Notes: a model not told the origin generated them from the letters alone. A stretch of DNA of 5,071 bases from Candidatus Woesearchaeota archaeon (GCA_013329175.1 DUKR01000030.1:1-5071); one strand, 5' to 3'. Shown: positions 1 to 4,751, counted from the first letter of the stretch. Program-made: numbers and translations.

Positions 1-8
1 CGCAGTCC

Positions 9-23
9 GTATGAGGTTCAATT
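9..23 (+). repeat. Direct repeat copy 1 (15 bp, extendable)
   Basis: GTATGAGGTTCAATT here is repeated exactly at 257-271. The similarity continues imperfectly to the left edge of the window (CGCAGTCC against CGCGAGTAT), giving about 23 related bases. In both copies the frame reading Tyr-Glu-Val-Gln-(Leu/Phe) is followed by a stop within three codons. The left boundary may lie outside the window. Confidence 0.7.
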
Positions 24-43
24 GAGGAGATAAACTATTCACC

Positions 44-73
44 TGGTTGCTGTTTGAGACAAACAAGTAACCA
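44..73 (+). repeat. Hairpin 1 with internal loop
   Basis: TGGTT (44-48) pairs with AACCA (69-73) and TGTTTG (51-56) pairs with CAAACA (60-65). The internal loop is GC opposite AGT and the apical loop is 3 bases. The GGTT strand can alternatively pair with AACC at 101-104, which would enclose this hairpin's upper stem and hairpin 2 in a three-way junction. This suggests a folded RNA, but no known family is recognised. Confidence 0.55.
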
Positions 74-100
74 GCCCACTAATCTAAAAAGTTAGTGGGC
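74..100 (+). repeat. Hairpin 2, perfect 9-bp stem
   Basis: GCCCACTAA (74-82) is perfectly complementary to TTAGTGGGC (92-100), with a 9-base A-rich loop. It starts at the base after hairpin 1. A stem beginning GCCCAC and closing GTGGGC just after an ORF end resembles, from memory, the right-end hairpin or omega-RNA 3' stem of archaeal TnpB (IS605/IS1341-type) elements. No tnpB gene is in the window to confirm that. No T-run follows, so it is not a typical terminator. Confidence 0.6.
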
Positions 101-137
101 AACCTTTACTTCTTGTGGAGAATGCAGAATTTCATAC

Positions 138-145
138 TTTATATA
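138..145 (+). promoter_or_regulatory. Candidate TATA box (plus strand)
   Basis: TTTATATA is the archaeal TATA consensus. A transcript would be expected to start about 26 bases downstream, near 167, just before the hairpin at 172-198 and the small ORF at 219-278. The surroundings are AT-rich, so a chance match is possible. Confidence 0.4.
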
Positions 146-149
146 CCAC

Positions 150-168
150 GAGAAATTGAGAATTTCTC
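150..168. repeat. Hairpin 3, perfect 8-bp stem
   Basis: GAGAAATT (150-157) and AATTTCTC (161-168) are perfectly complementary around a 3-base loop. The hairpin lies between the TATA box at 138-145 and its expected start site, so it may be a DNA-level inverted repeat rather than an RNA hairpin. Confidence 0.45.
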
Positions 169-171
169 TAT

Positions 172-198
172 TTCATAAAGTAATTCAGACTTTATGAA
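172..198. repeat. Hairpin 4, perfect 10-bp stem
   Basis: TTCATAAAGT (172-181) and ACTTTATGAA (189-198) are perfect inverted repeats separated by 7 bases. A transcript from the TATA box at 138-145 would carry this stem in its first 40 bases, upstream of AAAAGG and the ATG at 219. An operator or an RNA leader structure are both possible. Confidence 0.5.
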
Positions 199-218
199 CC
201 ATCAGAGAAGAAAAGGTA

Positions 219-278
219 ATGCAAAACAGGAATATACGGACAAGGAACGCGAGTATGTATGAGGTTCAATTTTGTTGA
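219..278 (+). CDS. Possible 19-residue peptide ORF
   Basis: ATG at 219 follows AAAAGGTA, a weak ribosome-binding-like site, and opens a 19-codon frame ending at TGA 276-278. Its C-terminal part (Tyr-Glu-Val-Gln-Phe-Cys-stop) matches, in the same frame, the reading frame that stops at 31-33 (Tyr-Glu-Val-Gln-Leu-Arg-Arg-stop), because it contains the second copy of the direct repeat. It lies downstream of a TATA box and hairpin 4. No family is recognised; it may be a decayed duplicate of a gene end rather than a functional peptide. Confidence 0.15.
   Translation: MQNRNIRTRNASMYEVQFC
257..271 (+). repeat. Direct repeat copy 2 (15 bp, extendable)
   Basis: This is an exact copy of 9-23, 248 bases downstream, with weaker similarity extending about 8 bases to the left. 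The stretch between the copies holds all four hairpins. Possible origins are a small mobile or integrated element with flanking repeats, or a tandem duplication of a gene end. Confidence 0.7.
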
Positions 279-336
279 ATTTGTGGGTATTCGCCCTACG
301 ACTTTATAAGGGGTGTGAGCAAGCCATCACTAGGCA

Positions 337-1194
337 TCATTGCTGTTTAACCCTCAGAACAATGGCATACCCGTCAGCATAGACAGCCTCAAAGCCTTCA
401 GGAACAGTGCCTGATGCAACCCTTCCAAGGAGAGAGGTGGCGGTGGCATTCTGCTCTTTTCCCGTTGCCCATATGCTGATAAGGCTTCCTACCTCAACCT
501 CATAGCGGGAGACGACAAGATAGTCAGCGCCTATCTTCTCCATCAGTGCAACTGCAATGGTGTCGTCTTCTGCCATGAATATCATGGCAACATCTCTCAG
601 CTGGGAATCTGGAGCGAACTCATAATCCTCCTCATACAGCGGCTGCCATCTTGGATAGCGCTCTTTCATTTCAGCCACAAATGCTTTTGAAGGGCCCAAA
701 AGCACAGCGTTTTTGAGTGCCATTGCTTGGATCATTCCTCCATGATCCCACCATGCAGCAACAGTCACATTGTCCTCAACGTTCCATGAAAGCCATGCCA
801 TAGCTTGGCGCATCTCAGCCTTGTATGCGCCAAGGTAAGACCTGTTCTCCCACTCATAGGAGATGATGCGCTTGAATCCATTTTCGGTAATGACCCTGCC
901 GCCTGGCAACTGCTCCCCGCCGCAGTAGAGGATAAGCAGCTCAGCTTTCACCTTGTTGCGGTTTACCGTTGGATTCTGCAAAAAGACAGCATCCGCCAAC
1001 TGCTCCACAAACTGCTCGCAGGCTGCCTTACTTTCATTTTCAACTGCTGCCTGCTGCGTAAGCTGGCCGCCAGCATCCTCAATACCTTCCCTTATCACTC
1101 CGGCATATTTGCTTTCCTGTGCAGGGATGTATGTGGTGCAGCCTGCAATCAGCAGCAATCCTATCATCAGTCCGATAGACAATGTCATTTTCAT
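337..1194 (-). CDS. Lipoprotein with AglB/STT3-like WWDxG domain
   Basis: The 285-residue product begins with a signal peptide and lipobox (Ile-Ala-Gly-Cys, Cys19), so it should be lipid-anchored on the outer face of the membrane. Residues 125-285 resemble the soluble C-terminal domain of archaeal oligosaccharyltransferase AglB: an 'AMAWL..N' helix before the motif, WWDHG at 148-152 (family signature WWDYG), then 'KNAVLLGP', an 'AEDDTIAVALMEKIGADYLVVS' type segment at 208-229 (given here as pattern only), 'GSLISIWATG' at 236-245 and a C-terminal strand 'YAIVLRV'. In AglB this domain reads the Ser/Thr of the N-glycosylation sequon. The many transmembrane helices and catalytic acidic residues of AglB are absent, so it cannot be a complete transferase. 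Residues 20-120 are unrecognised. Four N-x-S/T sequons occur (Asn53, 117, 142, 249). The start is supported by GGAG at 1202-1205, 7 bases upstream. Homology is judged by eye; the exact role is unknown. Confidence 0.85.
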   Translation of the reverse strand: MKMTLSIGLMIGLLLIAGCTTYIPAQESKYAGVIREGIEDAGGQLTQQAAVENESKAACEQFVEQLADAVFLQNPTVNRNKVKAELLILYCGGEQLPGGRVITENGFKRIISYEWENRSYLGAYKAEMRQAMAWLSWNVEDNVTVAAWWDHGGMIQAMALKNAVLLGPSKAFVAEMKERYPRWQPLYEEDYEFAPDSQLRDVAMIFMAEDDTIAVALMEKIGADYLVVSRYEVEVGSLISIWATGKEQNATATSLLGRVASGTVPEGFEAVYADGYAIVLRVKQQ

Positions 1195-1201
1195 GGCTTC
1201 T

Positions 1202-1205
1202 CTCC
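1202..1205 (-). promoter_or_regulatory. Shine-Dalgarno site of the WWDxG lipoprotein
   Basis: On the minus strand AAAGGAGAG precedes the ATG at 1194, with GGAG 7 bases upstream. This fixes the start at Met1 of MKMTL rather than the ATG two codons later. Confidence 0.7.
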
Positions 1206-1248
1206 TTTGTAAATGCGCAATCCTATGCTATTACTGGTTAATCCCTGA

Positions 1249-1262
1249 AGAAGAACTCTTCT
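1249..1262. repeat. 14-bp inverted repeat at a predicted transcript start
   Basis: AGAAGA (1249-1254) and TCTTCT (1257-1262) flank two central bases. The repeat sits where transcription from the TATA box at 1283-1290 should begin, a common position for archaeal repressor operators. Six-bp purine/pyrimidine arms arise easily by chance. On the minus strand it could instead act as a weak T-rich terminator for the upstream regulator gene. Confidence 0.3.
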
Positions 1263-1282
1263 CGCTACAGGTGGAGGCGGCT

Positions 1283-1290
1283 ACTATAAA
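1283..1290 (-). promoter_or_regulatory. TATA box for the WWDxG lipoprotein gene
   Basis: The minus strand reads AAAACATTTATAGT, an A-rich BRE-like element followed by a TATA box. The expected start near 1261 gives a leader of about 67 bases carrying the GGAG site. It implies the lipoprotein gene has its own promoter, although the regulator gene upstream (stop at 1319) is on the same strand and read-through is possible. Confidence 0.5.
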
Positions 1291-1318
1291 TGTTTTGATT
1301 CGGGAAATCTGGCCATGC

Positions 1319-1927
1319 TCACTCATGCCTGATAAATTGGAATGCATCACCAATCACATCAATAACAGCAAGGCAACTCTTTAGGGCAATGTCCCTGGTA
1401 GTCCCAATAGTTACGATGACAACGCCATCATTTACATCATCCCTGAAGGGGAACAGCTTTCCTATGGGTGAGAGATCAAACGGGCGGTTCTCCTCAAAAA
1501 AAGAGAGGCGCTTTCCTCTGCTAGCCAAGATGAGGCATCCGTCTGCTCCTGAGCGCACTGCCGTGTCCCGCAAGACATAGGTCTTTTCAATCCCTTTGAT
1601 GTGGCTCAGCACCTGAGCACACGCTATGGTATCAGTGATGTAGAGCGGGAAGAATGCCATGAGGAACTGCTTATCCACTCGCTGAGGGAATATCCTCACC
1701 TCCTGCTCAAGACACTGCTGCTCTTTTTTTCCCTTCCCTGACTGGATATGGCCTTTGTTGGTGGGTATGATAAGCTTCTGCTCTATCAGAAGCTCAAGAA
1801 TGCCTCTTACGCTTCCCTCACCCAGTGCAAGCTCGGAGGTGAGATAGCCTCTGCTGCGCTGCTCTTTCAAAAGGAGGAAGCACCTGATGACATCAAGACG
1901 GTTGTATCCGCTCGGGTTTCCTGGCAT
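1319..1927 (-). CDS. DUF4443-type winged-helix transcriptional regulator
   Basis: Probable cytoplasmic transcription factor of 202 residues. Residues 8-65 look like a winged helix: 'YNRLDVIRCFLLL', then 'LTSELALGEGSVRGIL' with the LGEGSxRxxL signature typical of archaeal DUF4443 proteins, then 'LIIPTNKGHIQSGKG', which fits the wing. Residues 85-200 fit the DUF4443 effector domain, including 'RDTAVRSGADGCLIL' at 120-134 (family pattern RDxAVxxGAxGxxxL) and 'DDVNDGVVIVTIG' at 163-175. An ATG at 1981 would add 18 residues. The ATG at 1927 is preferred because a minus-strand TATA-like CATAAATA at 1949-1956 lies about 26 bases upstream, implying a leaderless transcript, and because the longer form would run through the opposing promoter and palindrome. 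The gene is divergent from the ECF S component, the usual arrangement of a local regulator. Its ligand is unknown; a corrinoid or another transported compound is an inference. Confidence 0.8.
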   Translation of the reverse strand: MPGNPSGYNRLDVIRCFLLLKEQRSRGYLTSELALGEGSVRGILELLIEQKLIIPTNKGHIQSGKGKKEQQCLEQEVRIFPQRVDKQFLMAFFPLYITDTIACAQVLSHIKGIEKTYVLRDTAVRSGADGCLILASRGKRLSFFEENRPFDLSPIGKLFPFRDDVNDGVVIVTIGTTRDIALKSCLAVIDVIGDAFQFIRHE

Positions 1928-1940
1928 GGCAACAACAACA

Positions 1941-1956
1941 TTTAAATAGTATTTAT
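1941..1956. promoter_or_regulatory. Overlapping divergent TATA boxes
   Basis: The plus strand has TTTAAATA at 1941-1948, predicting a start near 1970. The minus strand has CATAAATA at 1949-1956, predicting a start at about 1927, exactly on the regulator's ATG. The two boxes abut, so the two promoters would compete or be co-regulated. Confidence 0.55.
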
Positions 1957-2734
1957 GGTTATCGCTGGATACAGTATCCAACTGGTGAGCATCATAGCAC
2001 AGAGAGCAATACTAAAGCAAAAGAAAAAAAAGGCATCTTCTTCACTTTCTGAAGCGAAGAAAAGCAGGGAGAATAAGGATAGTGAGAAGCAGCTGCCAAC
2101 GGCTTCCCAGCATCTCACAGCTTCCCAGAGATTATCTCTTCATTCCCTGCAGCGCCATCTCTCTCTTTTGAGGCTTGAGGAATACCTGCTGCTTCTGAGT
2201 TTTTGCATCGGCGGCATCATGGGCCGCGCTGTGATGCAGGGGCTTCCTAGCATTGAGCCTATCACCTTTTTTGCATTTCTTTCCGGGATGCTTTTTGGCT
2301 CGAGAAAGGGAGCTGCAGCAGGCGCTGCCAGCTGGTATCTTTCCAATTTCCTCGTTATCGGTGGCCAGGGGCCGTGGACCATCCCTCAGGTGCTTTTCGG
2401 CGCATTGGCTGGATACCTTGGCGGCTTTGCTAAAGGAAAAGGCACATACCTGAAAGCGATAGTGCTTATGCTTAGCGCAACAGTTGCTTTTGAGGTGGTG
2501 GCAAACATAGCATCGGGATTTTATTTAGGGTTTGGAGTTCTCGTGTCATTCCTGACAGCAATCCCGTTTACCATCGCCCATCTTGTTTCAAACGGGGTGT
2601 TTGCCCTTGGGCTCCCGAAAGCAAAAGCATTTGTCGAAAGGATTGGGAAGCTGGATGAAATAGCGCTGACAAAGGAATTGATGCGTAAGCTACGCAATCC
2701 TTCATCAGCTCAGGAGGAAGGTGAGCAGCAGTGA
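1955..2734 (+). CDS. ECF transporter S component (substrate-binding membrane subunit)
   Basis: An integral membrane protein with about six hydrophobic segments (roughly residues 76-95, 101-117, 119-137, 142-158, 165-190, 194-219). The pattern 'SIEPITFFAFLSGMLFG..KGAAAGA', 'GPWTIPQVLFGALAGYLGG' and a last pair of helices ending in an Ala/Gly-rich run is that of ECF S components, which bind a vitamin-like substrate and dock on a shared T subunit and ATPases. Those partners are not in the window. The DUF4430 gene immediately downstream suggests a cobalamin-type substrate. Residues 20-70 form an unusual Lys/Ser/Gln-rich N-terminal extension. The start is uncertain: ATG 1955 (259 aa) lies upstream of the transcript start predicted from the TATA box; GTG 1985 (249 aa) fits it better; a TTG at codon 72 would give a typical-sized 188-residue S component. 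None has a Shine-Dalgarno site. Confidence 0.8.
   Translation: MVIAGYSIQLVSIIAQRAILKQKKKKASSSLSEAKKSRENKDSEKQLPTASQHLTASQRLSLHSLQRHLSLLRLEEYLLLLSFCIGGIMGRAVMQGLPSIEPITFFAFLSGMLFGSRKGAAAGAASWYLSNFLVIGGQGPWTIPQVLFGALAGYLGGFAKGKGTYLKAIVLMLSATVAFEVVANIASGFYLGFGVLVSFLTAIPFTIAHLVSNGVFALGLPKAKAFVERIGKLDEIALTKELMRKLRNPSSAQEEGEQQ
1966..1980. promoter_or_regulatory. Perfect 15-bp palindrome, candidate operator
   Basis: TGGATAC-A-GTATCCA is perfectly symmetric with 7-bp arms around one base. It covers the transcript start predicted from the TATA box at 1941-1948, where a bound dimer would block polymerase, and lies just upstream of the regulator's own promoter. Binding by the adjacent DUF4443 protein is inferred. 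If translation starts at ATG 1955 the palindrome lies in codons 4-9; with GTG 1985 it is entirely non-coding. Confidence 0.55.
2713..2724 (+). promoter_or_regulatory. Strong Shine-Dalgarno site for the DUF4430 gene
   Basis: GGAGG (2713-2717) and GGTGA (2720-2724), both complementary to the archaeal 16S rRNA 3' end, lie inside the end of the S component gene. GGTGA is 6 bases before the GTG start at 2731. This supports GTG 2731 and independent re-initiation coupled to the upstream gene. Confidence 0.75.
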
Positions 2735-4212
2735 ATCCAGCAAAGAAGCACAGAAAGCCAGTGTCGGCCATAAGTCTTTTCTTTTTTCTCTTCTCTCTCA
2801 GCGCCCTTCCATTTGCATTTGCAGCGAACGTCGGTGTCGTGGTCTCATTCCCTGACGGCTCAGACTACGGCGAGTGCGTGCAGATTGCTGAAGGAAAAGA
2901 CGGCTATGAGCTGCTTGAGAAGAGTGGGCTGAGTATCAGATGGAGCGACAAGGGCTCATTTGGCAGGCTTATCTGCAGTATCAATAACGTAGGTGTAGCA
3001 ACGCAAGGCAGTACCTGTGATTGGGATGGTGACAAGTATTGGGGATTTTTCATGCTTGATGGGGGTTCATGGGTGTATTTGCCTGTCGGACACGACGGAG
3101 GGGAGGAATGCTGGAACGGCGGCCTTAGCTCATATGACGGGCATTACTGTGCTGCTGACAATGATGTACTTGGCTACAGATACGGTACCTACGGCGATGA
3201 GCCGCAAGCATTCACCTATGAGGATGTCTGCCATCCGCTGATGGCCAGGAAGGTTACTGTTGAAGTTGATGGCGACAAGGATACTGCTGATGAACATGGC
3301 GGAACCATTGATGCCTATCCTGGCGCTACCCTGGAATTTGATATTGAGCTTGAGAATCTGGAGTCATTTGACAACGGGTGGGAGATAGACAGTATAGAGG
3401 CTGAGCTTATCATCGAAGGAATTGATGATGGCGACGATATTGAGGAGGATGTCTCGTTTGACTCCCTTGGCTCAGGCAGGAAAGACTCTAAGAAACTAAC
3501 CCTCACATTGCCGCTGCTTCTTGAGGCAGAGGCCTACGATGCGACACTCACCATCACAGGTGAGCTTGAGAGTGGCCAGAAGCAGGAAATCGTGATTGAC
3601 TACGAGGTTGATATCAAGAAGGAGAAGCACGACCTTCTCATCAGGAATGCAGTGCTGGTAGACGATTCCGTGTGCCCAGGGGATGTGCTGTCATTGCAGC
3701 TTGAATTGGTGAACCTGGGAAAAGAGAATGAGGATGCCCAGCTTCTGATTACTGGGCAGCAACTGGGAATGGCACTGCAGGAATCTGTCAGCCTTGAGAG
3801 TGGAACAGAAGCTGACAGTGCCAGGTATGCTGCACTGAAGGCAATTGCAATTCCGAAAGAAAGCGGGCATGGTGACTATCATCTGCTTGTTCAGTTATTA
3901 GGCAGTGTCGCTGTGGAGAAGAGCATTCCTTTTACTGTTGAGGACTGCAGGGTGAAGGACCATGAGGTTGTTGCGGACACTGCCTTGCGCCAAAGTGCAG
4001 GTGGGCAGCAGGATAGGTCCGGCCTTTTGGCACAGCAGGCGGATGCTGCGCCTCAGGAACATGCAGCCATCCCGCAGGCTCTTGCGACGGTCCTCTATGC
4101 AGAGCCGAAGCGCTCGTTTTTTGAGCGGCATGGGATGCTTGTGATGCTGGGAATAGCGCAGGCACTGGTCCTGGGTGTTGTTGGTTCGCTGTTTGTTATT
4201 CTGAGAAGATGA
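2731..4212 (+). CDS. Membrane-tethered DUF4430/transcobalamin-like surface protein
   Basis: The 493-residue exported protein starts with GTG, which overlaps the S component stop (GTGA). Residues 1-31 are a signal peptide (basic 'KKHRK', a Phe/Leu core, then 'AFAA'). Residues 33-165 resemble DUF4430, the domain also seen in transcobalamin/intrinsic factor C-termini: 'VVVSFPDGS', 'DGYELLEKSGLSIRW', 'CDWDGDKYWGFFML', 'GSWVYLPVG', 'DNDVLGYRYG'. Six cysteines (49, 82, 96, 127, 140, 167) could form disulfides outside the cell. Two beta-rich, acidic Ig/CARDB-like domains follow (about 172-295 and 298-405), then a Gln/Ala-rich linker (406-455) and one transmembrane helix (467-491) ending in Arg-Arg. 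So it stands on the outer face on a stalk. Its coupling to the ECF S component suggests it captures the transported ligand; cobalamin is the favoured guess from the family. No N-x-S/T sequon is present. Confidence 0.8.
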   Translation: MNPAKKHRKPVSAISLFFFLFSLSALPFAFAANVGVVVSFPDGSDYGECVQIAEGKDGYELLEKSGLSIRWSDKGSFGRLICSINNVGVATQGSTCDWDGDKYWGFFMLDGGSWVYLPVGHDGGEECWNGGLSSYDGHYCAADNDVLGYRYGTYGDEPQAFTYEDVCHPLMARKVTVEVDGDKDTADEHGGTIDAYPGATLEFDIELENLESFDNGWEIDSIEAELIIEGIDDGDDIEEDVSFDSLGSGRKDSKKLTLTLPLLLEAEAYDATLTITGELESGQKQEIVIDYEVDIKKEKHDLLIRNAVLVDDSVCPGDVLSLQLELVNLGKENEDAQLLITGQQLGMALQESVSLESGTEADSARYAALKAIAIPKESGHGDYHLLVQLLGSVAVEKSIPFTVEDCRVKDHEVVADTALRQSAGGQQDRSGLLAQQADAAPQEHAAIPQALATVLYAEPKRSFFERHGMLVMLGIAQALVLGVVGSLFVILRR

Positions 4213-4217
4213 GCCTC

Positions 4218-4250
4218 AAAAAAAGAAGAAGAGCCAAAAAGAAAACAAAA
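4218..4250 (-). terminator. T-rich terminator of the cupredoxin-like lipoprotein gene
   Basis: Read on the minus strand, the spacer just past the stop at 4262 has repeated T runs (4, 4, 5 and finally 7 Ts at 4218-4224). Oligo-T tracts without a required hairpin are the usual intrinsic termination signal in archaea. The plus strand is A-rich here, so the convergent DUF4430 gene has no equally clear terminator. Confidence 0.65.
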
Positions 4251-4261
4251 GGATTGAAGGC

Positions 4262-4744
4262 CTACTCCTCTACAATCACCTGGCAATCCTTCTTTGAAAT
4301 GACGTCATAGAGCCTGATATTCTCAGCCTTCTCGGGAACCAGTGTATAGCTTGCCCCTTCCTCAAGCCTTACGCCCTGATCAATTGCGCCTGACTTGTCG
4401 CCTGAAATAATCAACTGGTGAAGGCCCTGAGCGCTCCTGATCTCGACGCTGTCGCCGACCTTGACAGTCACTTCTTCAGGGTCAAATCCTGTGGCTGTGA
4501 CGAGAATCTCGGTTCCGCTTGCAACTGCCGGCGCTTCATCCTCTTCAGCGGGGGCAGCACCCTCATCACCAGGAACTTCTGCTGGGGCCTCAGGAGGTAC
4601 TTCTAGGGAAGGAGCCTCTGCTGTCGGCACCTGCGCTGGGGCATCAGCGGCGTTGTTGTCCGTTGCCTGTGGTTCAGCAGTTTGTGCTGTGCAGCCTGCA
4701 AGTACAAGCATTGCTAGTATGCCTAAAATGTAGTACAGTTTCAT
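4262..4744 (-). CDS. Lipoprotein with degenerate cupredoxin-like domain
   Basis: The 160-residue product starts with a signal peptide and lipobox (Leu-Ala-Gly-Cys, Cys18), so it should be lipid-anchored outside the cell. Residues 19-76 are a Pro/Ala/Glu-rich, acidic, probably disordered stalk. Residues 77-160 look like a cupredoxin fold: 'GFDPEEVTVKVGDSVEI' at 86-102 is the classic plastocyanin-like strand pair, followed by His109. Blue-copper proteins need a second loop with Cys, His and Met; here the C-terminal segment has only Cys154 ('KKDCQVIVEE') with no following His or Met. Copper binding of the usual type is therefore doubtful. An ATG at 4789 would add 15 residues, but it is rejected because GAGGTG (4752-4757) sits 7 bases before ATG 4744 and the TATA box lies between the two. 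It converges on the transporter unit. Confidence 0.85.
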   Translation of the reverse strand: MKLYYILGILAMLVLAGCTAQTAEPQATDNNAADAPAQVPTAEAPSLEVPPEAPAEVPGDEGAAPAEEDEAPAVASGTEILVTATGFDPEEVTVKVGDSVEIRSAQGLHQLIISGDKSGAIDQGVRLEEGASYTLVPEKAENIRLYDVISKKDCQVIVEE

Positions 4745-4751
4745 CTTGGTA

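Larger units (their letters stand above)
1..336. other. Non-coding leader region with hairpins and a direct repeat
   Basis: No convincing gene is visible here. From the window edge one frame runs ten codons to a TAA at 31-33 (ending YEVQLRR) and could be the last residues of a gene outside the window. The rest is dense in secondary structure: hairpins at 44-73, 74-100, 150-168 and 172-198, plus a consensus archaeal TATA box at 138-145. A 15-bp sequence near the start recurs at 257-271. The composition is more AT-rich than the flanking genes. It could be a structured RNA, the end of an IS200/IS605 (TnpB-type) element, or simply an intergenic spacer; the sequence alone does not decide. Confidence 0.6.

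Noticed and set aside
12..24. GGTTCAATT resembling a tRNA T-arm
   Set aside because: The base after the loop is G rather than the C needed to close the T-stem, and no acceptor, D-arm or anticodon stem can be drawn around it. The second copy at 257-271 fails in the same way.
1..271. CRISPR array suggested by the repeated 15-bp sequence
   Set aside because: There are only two copies, 248 bases apart, without spacer-sized intervals or further repeats.
953..1384. Plus-strand ORF of 143 codons, and another at 805-1212
   Set aside because: Both are antisense to the WWDxG lipoprotein, which has a signal peptide, Shine-Dalgarno site and recognisable motifs. Their Cys/Ser-rich products look like shadows.
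1928..1981. N-terminally extended start (ATG 1981) for the DUF4443 regulator
   Set aside because: The extra 18 residues would be translated from the divergent promoter region and palindrome. A TATA-like box about 26 bases before ATG 1927 fits the shorter, leaderless form.
4461..4733. Plus-strand ORFs opposite the Pro/Ala/Glu-rich stalk (4461-4733 and 4519-4782)
   Set aside because: They exist because the low-complexity, GC-rich stalk lacks stops on the opposite strand. The minus-strand lipoprotein has a signal peptide, ribosome site and fold signature.
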